From positions 1 to 64,000 of the forward strand of contig JAGVLO010000008.1 of NCBI GenBank assembly GCA_020049775.1: a stretch of 64,000 nt of DNA, read 5' to 3'. The notes under the pieces were generated by a model that was given only the letters and a program-made list of their open reading frames with translations, was not told where the DNA came from and did no database searches. The DNA is from Alphaproteobacteria bacterium. GTDB lineage: Bacteria; Pseudomonadota; Alphaproteobacteria; Rickettsiales; SXRF01. The translations under genes were made by a program, and so were the position numbers. Positions 27,186-36,786 of this stretch are shown here, in pieces; the first letter of the stretch is position 1, and each line of letters starts with the position of its first letter.

Positions 27186-29534
27186 TTAATCAAAAGAATC
27201 GATAGTCGTATCAGATGCCGTGGGAATCGGCCCGCCAGCCGCAACAGTTGCCGCACCCGACGAGGTGAACTTACCCGGCGCCGTCATGCATAATGAATCA
27301 TAGGTCGCACTGTTAAGGAATAGGCCGCGGCCAACGGTAAAACCGAGATAGTCACCTACATCACCGGTAAAGCTTGCGGATACCACACCGTCTACCGTAC
27401 CTGCATTTACCGCAAGGCCGTTGCTGGGAGCATATACTACATATACCTTGCCCCTGTTACCACCACCGGCTGTCGGAGCTCCAATGATAATGTCATCCTT
27501 CCCGTAATTGCCGACACTGTCGCCGTTAATATTAGCCATTGCAATAGATGTACCAAAGCTCTGGCCGGCAGTGCCGTTGATAAAGTACGATACATCACTT
27601 GCACCGGCAGCAAAACCGCCACTTGCACCTAATACAATACCAACAGAGCCAGCATAGGCAGAGCAGCAATAAAGCGATCCGGTAGTGCCGGATGTAGCAA
27701 GCGTAAGTAAGGAATGCTGGCCAACAGCACCTGCACCAGCATCGCTAAAACCATCGGCATTAATATCACCGCCTGCGACCGATACGCCCGCATGTGCATT
27801 CGCTGTCGTATATCTAAACAAATGGCCGCTAGCACCTAATGCATTCAGTGAAAATACGGAAGGAAAATCCACGTAACTTTCCGGGCTGCGTATCACATAA
27901 AAACCACCTGCACGGCTAAGGCCAGTATAGGATAATGCGGGCATGCCGATAATAAACCCGTCGTACGGGTTAGCGCCAGCGACTCCAAAGCCGGCAGCGG
28001 GATCGGCGGGCAGTCGGCCAAGGGAGTAGGCAAAATTCTGTGTACCCGTAGGCGCTTCCGCGTAGGTTGACGTATTGTCTGCCGTAATCCTGAACCCGGG
28101 CACACTGGTGCCAATCAGGTTCACGTCTTCGATACCTTCACTTACAAATGTCCAGTTTGCAGACGCCTTGCCATAAAGCACATACACCGTTCCTCGCAAG
28201 TCGCTAATAGCCAGATCATAATAATTATCGTTATTCAGCTTTGCCCCCGCCACGGCCCAGCCATAATTAGGTTGCAATCCCGTACCGCCTACAAATGCTG
28301 CTACCGCGCCTGCGCTTACACCGGTATCCGTGAAAATAACACCGCCAATGCGCGGGGCAGCCTGTCCGAATAATACTCTTACATAATGGCCCGCAGGCTG
28401 CGGACACACAGCGGTAAAGGGATTGCGGTCCGTAATGATGACTTCAGCAAATCCATCGGCATTGAGGTCAGCCACTTCGACATCCCATCCGAAAAGATGT
28501 GCGGCAGGGCTTGTAAAGTTACCTGATACAATAAATCCATTCAGCCCATTTAAATCGTTAAGCATTACAGGCGTCGAATAGGTTGTATTGACGCCCAGTA
28601 TCACGTACGCCCGATTTTCAAAAGGAGAGCCAAGCACAAGGTCAAGTTTACCGTCGCCATTGACGTCACCTGATGCCTGCGAAATCCCAGAAAACACGCC
28701 GGAAGGCGCTTGCAAATGAAAGCCCGGCTGGTTAGCAATGCTCGAGGTACATAAAGGGCAGCACGTACGAGGGTAATCTTCCAGATAGGCAACAAGTCCA
28801 CGGTACGTAGCAGTTTCTGGTTTATCAACAAAGGTTATTGAAGTAGCTGATGTTACCGTATCAGGGTCAATTGTATTGGCTAGCGTCGTTACATCGGTAA
28901 TACCGGCATTGATTAAATTGTCCCATGTGCCGCCACTGACTGATACCGTACCATGCCCGCCATCTGGAATATAAATGACAAGAAACACGGTATTGATTTG
29001 GCCAGTACCATCACTAATGTGGATAGGCGCTATTCCCGGGTTTGTCAGCGCCTCTTCCTGTAAGGCCTCGCAGATTGTACGATCAATAGTAGCGTCTTCT
29101 ACTACCGCCACAATAATTTTTTGGCCGTTATGGTGTGTAAATTCTTCACCGATATTTAAATCAATATTGGGAACCCCACCAATAAGCACGGGGTATGTAC
29201 CTGCAGTGCGAAGCACCTGGTCACTGCGTGGCGTGTGTGTGAGGTCAGGGTCTGTAGATGCATAATGCCCTCTGCCCCAGCAGTCACTGTCAATAGCACA
29301 ATTCAAAGGCACAACAGGTGGATACTTGGATTTTTCAGAGGCATAGTTAACATATGCCTGCTTAATGATCGCAATCTTGCGCATTTTTTCGACTAAATCC
29401 TGATTGCCCTGGCTGCCTTCTTTTCCGGCCATCACCACGATCAGCAGAAGGCCGGCAACCATCATCACCACCACTACAAGTGTGAGTGTTGCGCTTCCTG
29501 AAATCAGATTACGCGTGCGCTTTTTGAAAAACAT
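27186..29534 (-). CDS. Pilin-like N-terminus fused to FG-GAP (integrin-type) propeller
   Basis: A 782-residue envelope or surface protein. Residues 13-36 are one hydrophobic helix ('GSATLTLVVVVMMVAGLLLI') after a short basic leader, followed by 'KMRKIAIIKQAYVNYASEKSKYP', which resembles the long helix and first loop of pseudopilin-like proteins. No acidic residue occupies the +5 position expected in pilins and Tad pilins. From about 280 there are FG-GAP blades with calcium-type loops: 'GDVNGDGKLDLVLGSP' (289-304), 'ADLNADGFAEVIITD' (355-369), 'AKLNNDNYYDLAISD' (431-445), 'GDINADGFSDAGAG' (589-602) and 'ANINGDSVGNYGKDDIIIGAP' in two halves (667-687). Numerous cysteines ('CCPLC'). Inferred: a membrane-tethered or pilus-associated adhesin. 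Convergent with the RND permease 4 bases away. Confidence 0.7.
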   Translation of the reverse strand: MFFKKRTRNLISGSATLTLVVVVMMVAGLLLIVVMAGKEGSQGNQDLVEKMRKIAIIKQAYVNYASEKSKYPPVVPLNCAIDSDCWGRGHYASTDPDLTHTPRSDQVLRTAGTYPVLIGGVPNIDLNIGEEFTHHNGQKIIVAVVEDATIDRTICEALQEEALTNPGIAPIHISDGTGQINTVFLVIYIPDGGHGTVSVSGGTWDNLINAGITDVTTLANTIDPDTVTSATSITFVDKPETATYRGLVAYLEDYPRTCCPLCTSSIANQPGFHLQAPSGVFSGISQASGDVNGDGKLDLVLGSPFENRAYVILGVNTTYSTPVMLNDLNGLNGFIVSGNFTSPAAHLFGWDVEVADLNADGFAEVIITDRNPFTAVCPQPAGHYVRVLFGQAAPRIGGVIFTDTGVSAGAVAAFVGGTGLQPNYGWAVAGAKLNNDNYYDLAISDLRGTVYVLYGKASANWTFVSEGIEDVNLIGTSVPGFRITADNTSTYAEAPTGTQNFAYSLGRLPADPAAGFGVAGANPYDGFIIGMPALSYTGLSRAGGFYVIRSPESYVDFPSVFSLNALGASGHLFRYTTANAHAGVSVAGGDINADGFSDAGAGAVGQHSLLTLATSGTTGSLYCCSAYAGSVGIVLGASGGFAAGASDVSYFINGTAGQSFGTSIAMANINGDSVGNYGKDDIIIGAPTAGGGNRGKVYVVYAPSNGLAVNAGTVDGVVSASFTGDVGDYLGFTVGRGLFLNSATYDSLCMTAPGKFTSSGAATVAAGGPIPTASDTTIDSFD

Positions 29535-29732
29535 GTCGCTTCAGCAATGCGTTGGTTCTTTATTGTACGACGGTGAAGTAATGGGTAAGTATAGCGCAAT
29601 TTGTCAGCAAATTCACTTACATTCTCATAACTTAAGTAGACTTGGAGACAAACCGACCGTAATTCAGATGCTACAACCAATTTATCGGTCTCAGATATAA
29701 GCGCCCAATTAGTTAAAGAAATATTAATAAAG

Positions 29733-29750
29733 AAAGGCTGAAGCCTTTTT
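29733..29750 (-). terminator. Probable terminator of the efflux operon
   Basis: AAAGGC, loop TGAA, GCCTTT form a 6-bp hairpin. Read on the minus strand it is followed by TTTATT and lies 18 bases beyond the outer membrane factor stop. Short and only moderately stable. Confidence 0.45.
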
Positions 29751-29768
29751 ATCCTTGTGGAACAATAG

Positions 29769-31700
29769 CTATTTAGTTTGCAGTTCAGTACCTTCCCCGC
29801 TGCTATGTCCAATCAAAGAACGCGGGGAACTGTTATTCAATGCTTCACCTGCAGGTACTATCTCTAATTCCACATTATCCATTCCTAAATCGACATCAAG
29901 CCAGATGTCCTCTTTGCCACCATCAACCTCAATAGGCTTCGCTGTCTCCGGTGCCGCCTGTTTTTGTTTTGTGGTTTCCAATACTGTACCCCTTATATCC
30001 CCGCTGTCGTTACTCCGGGTGGGTATGCTGCCTGACGGAACGGCCTGCTCTTGTTTTGGTTCAGAAATTACTTCAGATTTTTCTTCCAGAAGCGGTTTTT
30101 GTGGTTCCGGTGCTGTCACTTCAGCTGCAGATTTTTCCTCTGGTTTTTCTTGAATAGCAGACTGCTTTGGATCAGGGGTTACTGGCGTTTTATTCTGCGG
30201 TAAGGATGCATCGGGTTCTTGCACTGCGGCTTGTGGCTGCGCATCATCCCAGCCACCACCCAGCGCGCGTATTAAACCAATGGTTGCCAGAAAGCGCTGA
30301 CCACGGATTTGTACGGCTGCACGCTCTGCTGCAAGTGAAAGGCGCTGTGTATCAACAACTTGAAAGTAGTCCACATCGCCTTGCTCGTAGCGCTTCTCAA
30401 TAAGCTGTGTTGTGCGTGTTGCCGCTTCAGCAGCGGCATCCTGTGCGCGTGACTGTTCTTCAAGCAGGCGCTGGAATGTCAGGTTGTCTTCCACATCACG
30501 GAAAGACACCAGCACCTGCTGGCGGTAGTTAGCTACCGCCTCTTCATAAGCGGATTTTGATACATCTAGATTTGCAAAATTACGGCCACTGTCAAAAATA
30601 GACATGGTAAGCGCTGTCCCCGCCGTTTGTCCCAACGCCCATGTGCGGCTGGACCAGTCGAATAATTCCGAGAACACGGACGATTGGTAACCGCCCGATG
30701 TCGTCAGCAAAAGCCGTGGGAAAAACGCTGTTCGCGCAACGCCGATACGCGAATTAGCCGCCTGCATGGCGGCAATGGCTCTTGAAACATCAGGGCGGCG
30801 CTCGAGCAGCGAAGAGGGCAACCCAGATGGCACTACCGGCGGCACCCCCTCCAGCGGATATTCCGCAAACGTAAATTCGGAAGGCATCTTGCCAAGCAGT
30901 ACAGCCAGCGCATTTTCTAGCTGTGCGCGGCGCGCATCCAGTGCGATTAAATCCGCTTTTGCCAGTGCCAGTTCGCTTTGTATGCGTGTGGTATCGACTT
31001 CGCTGACCGAGCCAACGTTGAACCGCTTCTGCATAATGCGCGACGCTTCCGTGCGTATGGCAACCGTCTCGCGCAGAAGCTTGCGCTCTGTATCCAGCGC
31101 ACGCAGGTTAAAATAATGCTGCGCCACATCACCCTGCAGCATCAGCAGCGTGGACTGGTATGAGGATTCTTCAGCTTCTGAATCATGGACATAGGCTTTA
31201 TAATTGTCACGCACACGGCCAAACAGATCAGCTTCATAAGACAACACACCTTCGCCCATATATAAGGTGTAAGGCTTCAGCTGCGCATTCGCAGGGCCAC
31301 CAAATGCCGCTGCACCAGCGCTGGAAGGTTGAGCGCGAACTGCATTGCCGCCAATATCAAGGTCAGGAAGGAAACTGGGAGTTTTTGTTTCTGCCAGCGC
31401 CCGTGACTGTTCAACGCGTGCAGCAGCAGCCCGCAGAGACTGGTTAGCCGCCAGCGCTTCATGCTGGAGCAGGTCGAGTTTCTCATCACCAAAAATGCGC
31501 CACCATTTGCCACGGTCAGCGGCTTCCATCGCTATGGCAGGCTTCCATTGACCTTGCGCAACCTCTGCCTGTGTATCCGGCAGCTGTTCTTTATAGGCAG
31601 CGGGTAATTTCGTTTCCGGCAATGCAAAATCCGGCGCAAGGCTACACCCGCCCAGCACACTGCCAACCAGCAGCAATGTCCATAAAGACGTCTTATGCAT
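29769..31700 (-). CDS. Efflux outer membrane lipoprotein (NodT/OprM family) with a long acidic C-terminal extension
   Basis: The outer membrane channel of a tripartite pump. The 643 residues from the ATG at 31700 begin with a lipoprotein signal ('LLVGSVLGGC', lipidated Cys19). Two OEP repeats follow: 'LQHEALAANQSLRAAAARVE' in the first half and 'QVLVSFRDVEDNLTFQRLLE' in the second, plus 'LLERRPDVSRAIAAMQAAN' in between. The channel should end near 'IRALGGGWDD' (about residue 488). About 155 further residues rich in Glu, Pro, Lys and Gln, unlike family members of about 480 residues, follow. AGGAGG lies 9 bases before the start. It overlaps the permease gene by 8 bases. Confidence 0.9.
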   Translation of the reverse strand: MHKTSLWTLLLVGSVLGGCSLAPDFALPETKLPAAYKEQLPDTQAEVAQGQWKPAIAMEAADRGKWWRIFGDEKLDLLQHEALAANQSLRAAAARVEQSRALAETKTPSFLPDLDIGGNAVRAQPSSAGAAAFGGPANAQLKPYTLYMGEGVLSYEADLFGRVRDNYKAYVHDSEAEESSYQSTLLMLQGDVAQHYFNLRALDTERKLLRETVAIRTEASRIMQKRFNVGSVSEVDTTRIQSELALAKADLIALDARRAQLENALAVLLGKMPSEFTFAEYPLEGVPPVVPSGLPSSLLERRPDVSRAIAAMQAANSRIGVARTAFFPRLLLTTSGGYQSSVFSELFDWSSRTWALGQTAGTALTMSIFDSGRNFANLDVSKSAYEEAVANYRQQVLVSFRDVEDNLTFQRLLEEQSRAQDAAAEAATRTTQLIEKRYEQGDVDYFQVVDTQRLSLAAERAAVQIRGQRFLATIGLIRALGGGWDDAQPQAAVQEPDASLPQNKTPVTPDPKQSAIQEKPEEKSAAEVTAPEPQKPLLEEKSEVISEPKQEQAVPSGSIPTRSNDSGDIRGTVLETTKQKQAAPETAKPIEVDGGKEDIWLDVDLGMDNVELEIVPAGEALNNSSPRSLIGHSSGEGTELQTK

Positions 31701-34700
31701 GAGGTTTTGCCTCCTGACTGTGAATAGCGCATTCAGAGGCCGAATGCAGGCGCTTGCCAACCATCATACGCAGACCGACATAAAAGACAGGCGTCAGGAA
31801 CAGACCGAAGAAAGTGACGCCCAACATGCCCGAAAATACCGCAACACCCATAGCGTAGCGCATTTCCGCACCGGCACCACTGGAAAACACCAGCGGCAAC
31901 ACACCCATGACGAACGCAAATGACGTCATCAGAATGGGGCGAAGGCGGAGGCGCGCCGCTTCAATGGCTGCCTGCACTGGTGTTGCGCCGCCGATTTCCA
32001 GTTCGCGTGCGAACTCGACAATAAGAATAGCGTTCTTACATGCCAGCCCCACCAACACTATCAGTCCTATCTGGGTGAAGATATTATTGTCACCGCCTGT
32101 CAGCCACACACCGGCAATGGCGCATAGCAAACACATCGGTACAATCAGAATCACCGCCAACGGCAAGGTCAGGCTTTCATACTGCGCAGCAAGCACAAGG
32201 AACACGAGCAACACGCAAAGCGGGAAAACCAACATGGCCGAATTGCCCGCCAGAATTTGCTGGTAAGTAAGGTCGGTCCATTCAAAACTCATGCCTTTGG
32301 GAAGTATCTCGGTGACGATTTTCTCAATCGCGGCTTCCGCCTGCCCCGTTGAATAACCCGGTGCCGGACCACCATTGATGTCTGCCGTGCGATACGCATT
32401 ATAGCGCATGGCGCGCTCTGGGCCATAGCTCTGCTTTACGGTCAGTATACTACCCAGTGGAATCATTTCACCAGAAAGGCTACGCACCTTGAGCTTGGCA
32501 ATGTCTTCGGCATGGGCGCGGAATCCGGCATCGGCCTGCGCTATCACCTGATAGGTACGGCCAAAACGGTTGAAGTCATTGATGTAAAGCGAGCCAAGAT
32601 AAATTTGCATGGTCTCGAATATGCTGGTCAGCGGAATCCCGAGCTGCTTGGCACGTGTGCGGTCAATATCGACATGAAGCTGCGGCACATTGATCTGGAA
32701 ACCGCTAAATACGCCCGCCAGTTCAGGCGTCTGGTAGGCTTTGCCCATAATAGCGCCCACGGCTCCGGCCAATGCCTCATCACCCAGATCGGCGCGGTCC
32801 TGTATCTGCAGCTTGAAACCGCCGGTGGTGCCAAGCCCCATCACGGGTGGTGGTGGAAGCACCATCACAAATGCGTCTTTAATCGCACCGAATTGCATGT
32901 TGATGTTTTGTGATATCGCACCCGCTGACAAATCAGTGGAGTTGCGTTCATCAAAGGGCTTGAGCGTCAGGAACACGATGCCAGCGCTAGAGCTGTTGGT
33001 GAAGCCATTGATGGAAAGCCCCGGAAAAGCCACCGCATGTTCAACGCCAGGGGTTTTCATGGAAATGTCCGACATGCGGCGAATAACGTCTTCGGTGCGA
33101 TCCAGCGATGCGCCGTCCGGCAACTGCGCAAAGCCAATCAAATATTGTTTGTCCTGCGCCGGAATATAGCCGGTAGGCACACTGGAAAAGCCCAGATAGG
33201 TAAGACCAATCAGCAAAAGATAAATTACAAATGAGCGGGCTTTGTGTTGCAATACGCCTTGCACGCTATCGGAATAGGAATCCGAACTGCGCTTAAAAAA
33301 CCGGTTGAAGCGCTCAAAGAATCCACCAAAATATTTGTCCATGAACAGGGTCAGGCCGTCCTTGGGAGCATCATGGCTTTTGAGCAACATCGCCGCCATA
33401 GCGGGTGACAGCGTCAATGAACTGAATGCGGAGATAATGGTGGAAATGGCAATCGTAAGCGCAAATTGCTGGTAGAACTGCCCCGTCAGACCGCTGATGA
33501 ATGCAATAGGAACAAACACCGCAATCAGGGTGAGTGCAATGGCGATAATTGGTCCGCTCACTTCACGCATGGCCTGATAGGTTGCCTCGCGCGGGGAAAG
33601 GCCAGAGGCAATATTACGCTCGACATTCTCCACCACCACGATGGCGTCATCTACCACAATACCGATGACCAGCACCAGCCCGAACAGCGATAGCGCGTTA
33701 ATTGAAAAGCCAAACATATTGAGCAGTGCAAACGTACCAACAATCGACACCGGCACCGCCACCAAAGGAATAATCGACGCGCGCCATGTTTGCAGGAACA
33801 GGATAACCACCAGCACCACAAGCGCGATGGCCTCAAGTAACGTATGCACCACCGCGCGGATAGAATCGCGCACGAAGCTGGTGGGATCATAGACAATCGC
33901 GTAGTCCACATCTTCAGGAAAATTACGTTTTAACTCTTCCATCAATGCGCGAACATTATCAGAAATCTCCAGCGCGTTTGAGCCAGGGGCCTGAAAAATA
34001 CCAAGCGCCACCGCCGGCTTATTATCAAGCAATGAGCGCAGCGAATATTGCGCGTTACCCAGCTCTACGCGCGCCACGTCGCGCAGCCGCGTGATAGCGC
34101 CTGTCGGTTCTGTCTTGACGATAACGTTGGCAAATTCTTCTTCTGAATTCAGGCGCCCCTGCGTATTGACGTTAAGCTGCATATCCGTGCCCGCCTTGCT
34201 GGGCGCAGCACCGATAACGCCGGCAGCCACCTGCAAATTCTGCTCGCGTATCGCACCCACAACATCATTTGCGCCCATGCCGCGCGCAGCCACTTTTTCA
34301 GGGTCAAGCCACAGACGCATAGCATAATCGCTGCCGCCAAATATCTGTACCTGACCTATGCCATCAAGACGCGTGATGCGGTCCTTTATATTAAGTGTGG
34401 CGTAGTTACCGAGATAGAGCATGTCATAGCGGCCCTTGGGCGAAAGCAGATGCACAACCATGGTGAGGTCAGAAGAACTTTTAAGTGTGGTAACGCCAAA
34501 CTGACGTACGATGTCCGGCAGGCGCGGCAAAGCCTGATTCACACGGTTCTGCACCAGCTGCTGCGCCTTGTCAGGGTCAGTACCCAGCTTGAAGGTGATC
34601 GTCAGGTTCATCATGCCATCGGACGTACCCTGCGAAAACATGTAGAGCATGCCTTCCACGCCGTTGATTTGTTCTTCCAGCGGAGCGGCAACGGTTTCGG

Positions 34701-34878
34701 CAATTACTTTGGGGTTGGCGCCGGGATACTGGGCAGCAACCACAACCGATGGCGGTACTACTTCTGGATATTCGGAAATAGGCAGCTGCCACAGGGAGAT
34801 AAAACCGGCAATGAAAATCAGCAACGACAATACGGTCGCAAAAATGGGCCGGTCGATAAAGAAGCGTGAAATGTTCAT
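31693..34878 (-). CDS. RND multidrug efflux permease (HAE-1, AcrB/MexB-like)
   Basis: A 1061-residue hydrophobe/amphiphile efflux pump of the AcrB branch. Seen: 'MNISRFFIDRPIFATVLSLL' at the start, the proton-relay Asp pair in 'VLVIGIVVDDAIVVVENVER', 'RAMRYNAYRTADINGGPAPG' in the second periplasmic loop and 'VLVGLACKNAILIVEFA' with the relay Lys. It is preceded by the adaptor gene with an ATGA 4-base overlap and followed by the outer membrane factor with an 8-base overlap, so all three parts of the pump are coupled in one operon. Confidence 0.95.
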   Translation of the reverse strand: MNISRFFIDRPIFATVLSLLIFIAGFISLWQLPISEYPEVVPPSVVVAAQYPGANPKVIAETVAAPLEEQINGVEGMLYMFSQGTSDGMMNLTITFKLGTDPDKAQQLVQNRVNQALPRLPDIVRQFGVTTLKSSSDLTMVVHLLSPKGRYDMLYLGNYATLNIKDRITRLDGIGQVQIFGGSDYAMRLWLDPEKVAARGMGANDVVGAIREQNLQVAAGVIGAAPSKAGTDMQLNVNTQGRLNSEEEFANVIVKTEPTGAITRLRDVARVELGNAQYSLRSLLDNKPAVALGIFQAPGSNALEISDNVRALMEELKRNFPEDVDYAIVYDPTSFVRDSIRAVVHTLLEAIALVVLVVILFLQTWRASIIPLVAVPVSIVGTFALLNMFGFSINALSLFGLVLVIGIVVDDAIVVVENVERNIASGLSPREATYQAMREVSGPIIAIALTLIAVFVPIAFISGLTGQFYQQFALTIAISTIISAFSSLTLSPAMAAMLLKSHDAPKDGLTLFMDKYFGGFFERFNRFFKRSSDSYSDSVQGVLQHKARSFVIYLLLIGLTYLGFSSVPTGYIPAQDKQYLIGFAQLPDGASLDRTEDVIRRMSDISMKTPGVEHAVAFPGLSINGFTNSSSAGIVFLTLKPFDERNSTDLSAGAISQNINMQFGAIKDAFVMVLPPPPVMGLGTTGGFKLQIQDRADLGDEALAGAVGAIMGKAYQTPELAGVFSGFQINVPQLHVDIDRTRAKQLGIPLTSIFETMQIYLGSLYINDFNRFGRTYQVIAQADAGFRAHAEDIAKLKVRSLSGEMIPLGSILTVKQSYGPERAMRYNAYRTADINGGPAPGYSTGQAEAAIEKIVTEILPKGMSFEWTDLTYQQILAGNSAMLVFPLCVLLVFLVLAAQYESLTLPLAVILIVPMCLLCAIAGVWLTGGDNNIFTQIGLIVLVGLACKNAILIVEFARELEIGGATPVQAAIEAARLRLRPILMTSFAFVMGVLPLVFSSGAGAEMRYAMGVAVFSGMLGVTFFGLFLTPVFYVGLRMMVGKRLHSASECAIHSQEAKPHA

Positions 34879-36029
34879 GACGGTTTTTGCGCCTCGGCGT
34901 TCTCTGGTTTATCCGCCTGCGGCGCTTCTTTACCATCCATCGGCACCATTTCAGGCACAACGGGCATGCCGGGGCGGGCGCGCTGCAGGCCGTTAACCAC
35001 AATTTTTTCACCCGGCTTCAGGCCATCACTTACAATACGCAGGCCGTCGGAAAGATTTCCCGGTTTGATTTCACGGTATTCCACCTTGTTTTCAGCACCC
35101 ACCACCAGCACAAATTTCTTGTTCTGGTCGGTGCCGATAGCACGGTCGGTAACCAGCAATGCTTTAGAATCGCCCGCATCACCAAGGCGAATACGCGCAA
35201 ACAGGCCGGGAACGAGATTGCCTTCATTATTGGGGAAGCTGGCGCGTACACGAATAGTGCCGGACGCATTATTGAGCTGATTGTCGAATGATTCGATACT
35301 TCCTTGATGCGGGAAGTCCACATCACTCGCCAGCGCCATCGCCACCGGCATTTTGCTGGAATCCATAGCTGCGCCTGTAGCACGTATATATTGCAGGTAG
35401 GTGGTTTCATCCACCTCAAAGTCAGCATAAATGGGACTGTTGGACACTACCGTCGTCAGCACAGGCGCGCCGCCGCCTGACTCGACAAGGTTGCCCTGCG
35501 TTATTTCCGCACGGCCAACTCTTCCGGAAATGGGCGACATGATTTTTGTGTATTGCAGGTTAAGCGTAGCCGTTGTCAGGTCCGCACGCGCAATGGCAGC
35601 GTCGTTCTTGCGTTGGTCATATTCCCGCTGGGGAACAGCCTTATCGGCAAGCAACTTTTGTGCGCGACGTAGCTCCGCTTCTGCAAGCGAAGCGCGGGCA
35701 GCAGCGGCCGTAAGCGCCGCCTCATACGGTTTCGGATCTATGGTAAACAGCATATCGCCCGCATTCACTTGCGCACCGTTCTTGAAATGTATGGCATCAA
35801 TCGTACCCGACACGCGCGGGCGGATATCCACTTGCTCCACCGCCACCAAACGGCCAGAAAATTCATGCCACTGCTGCACATTGCGTTCCACCACCTCAGC
35901 CACACTGACCGGTGCTGCGCCGTCCATGCCCCAGCCACCCGGGCCTTGCGGCATGAACTTGCCGTAAGCGATGTAAGAAATACCGGCAACAGCGGTAAGA
36001 AGAATGATTTTTGTTTTTGTGATTGCCAT
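34875..36029 (-). CDS. RND efflux periplasmic adaptor (AcrA/MexA-like)
   Basis: A 384-residue membrane fusion protein. The N-terminal anchor helix (about 5-23, 'KTKIILLTAVAGISYIAYG') lacks a lipobox. Then come the barrel-sandwich ('VRPRVSGTIDAIHFKNGAQV'-type, residues 70-89), the hairpin (about 105-145), 'IMSPISGRVGRAEITQGNLV' and the barrel with 'LVPGLFARIRLG'. The tail is Pro/Glu/Lys-rich (GKEAPQADKPENAEAQKPS). AAGGAA precedes the ATG at 36029. A TetR-type operator lies 43 bases upstream, inside the regulator gene. Confidence 0.93.
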   Translation of the reverse strand: MAITKTKIILLTAVAGISYIAYGKFMPQGPGGWGMDGAAPVSVAEVVERNVQQWHEFSGRLVAVEQVDIRPRVSGTIDAIHFKNGAQVNAGDMLFTIDPKPYEAALTAAAARASLAEAELRRAQKLLADKAVPQREYDQRKNDAAIARADLTTATLNLQYTKIMSPISGRVGRAEITQGNLVESGGGAPVLTTVVSNSPIYADFEVDETTYLQYIRATGAAMDSSKMPVAMALASDVDFPHQGSIESFDNQLNNASGTIRVRASFPNNEGNLVPGLFARIRLGDAGDSKALLVTDRAIGTDQNKKFVLVVGAENKVEYREIKPGNLSDGLRIVSDGLKPGEKIVVNGLQRARPGMPVVPEMVPMDGKEAPQADKPENAEAQKPS

Positions 36030-36040
36030 ACGTTGTTTCC

Positions 36041-36715
36041 TTAGCAGTGTTCTGGCTGGTAATGAGCAGCGGATTTGACCGAACGGTCAACAGCCTTATC
36101 AGGCAGTTCCGCCGTTATATTGAAGTGGCGCAGCAGGCCAGGCTTAAGCTCGCGCCTTATTATTTCGGCATCATTTTTGAGTTTGGCCTGATACATAACG
36201 CCGCATATGTATGACAGCATTTCGTGGGAGGCGTTTACTACGTCATTGGTGGCAGTCAACCCCTCCACAGCCGCATCGCGCAGCAGGCTCTCGAAATATT
36301 TGGCGGAACGGTTGAACATTTCCTCAATTTTAATCCGGACTTTTTCTTCCTGTGTTGACAACTCATTGCCACAGCTCATATATGGGCAACCCAGCACTTT
36401 ACCGTATTTATCGGCAAGGCCCTTTTGCAGTTCATAGGCTAAATCGCAATATTGAGACAGGCGATCCATCGGTGGGAGAGCGGGAGAAAACACCTTGTCG
36501 AACAAGGAGCGTTTATCCTGCCAGAGTTTTTCAAACGCCTCGACCGTAACATCGACTTTAGAAGGAAAATAATGATAGAAGCTGCCCTTTTGGATTTTTG
36601 CCACCTGACATATCTGATCCACGCTGACGGTGCTGTAGCTTTGCCGCCACATCAGCTCGATGGTGACTTCCAGTATACGGTCGCGGGTGGATTTTTGTTT
36701 AGGGACAGTCTGCAT
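36041..36715 (-). CDS. TetR/AcrR-family transcriptional repressor of the efflux operon
   Basis: A 224-residue regulator. The N-terminal DNA-binding domain has the TetR helix-turn-helix 'TVSVDQICQVAKIQKGSFYH' at about residues 24-43, followed by 'YFPSKVDVTVEAF'. The C-terminal ligand and dimer domain is variable, as usual, and includes a cysteine pair region ('VLGCPYMSCG') that could sense electrophiles. It is first in the tetR-adaptor-permease-channel transcript, 11 bases before the adaptor. A 16-bp perfect palindrome 18 bases upstream of its start and a second matching palindrome inside its own 3' end support autoregulation and control of the pump genes. Confidence 0.92.
   Translation of the reverse strand: MQTVPKQKSTRDRILEVTIELMWRQSYSTVSVDQICQVAKIQKGSFYHYFPSKVDVTVEAFEKLWQDKRSLFDKVFSPALPPMDRLSQYCDLAYELQKGLADKYGKVLGCPYMSCGNELSTQEEKVRIKIEEMFNRSAKYFESLLRDAAVEGLTATNDVVNASHEMLSYICGVMYQAKLKNDAEIIRRELKPGLLRHFNITAELPDKAVDRSVKSAAHYQPEHC
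36072..36091. promoter_or_regulatory. Second TetR-type operator, inside the 3' end of the regulator gene
   Basis: Core TTGACCGAACGGTCAA (36075-36090), two 7-bp arms around AA. With its flanks it fits GATTTGACYGAWCRGTCAAC, which is also the sequence of the site at 36731-36750. It lies 43 bases upstream of the adaptor start, a suitable place to control an internal promoter. Confidence 0.65.
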
Positions 36716-36730
36716 ACGAGATGCATATCA

Positions 36731-36750
36731 GATTTGACTGATCAGTCAAC
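36731..36750. promoter_or_regulatory. TetR-type operator upstream of the regulator
   Basis: TTGACTGATCAGTCAA (36734-36749) is a perfect 16-bp palindrome in the 71-base gap between the TetR gene and osmC. Its length and symmetry are those of TetR operators. The flanks are shared with the site at 36072-36091. Confidence 0.75.
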
Positions 36751-36786
36751 TCGACTTTTTTGCATAGCTCACTTGCACAAAACCAT

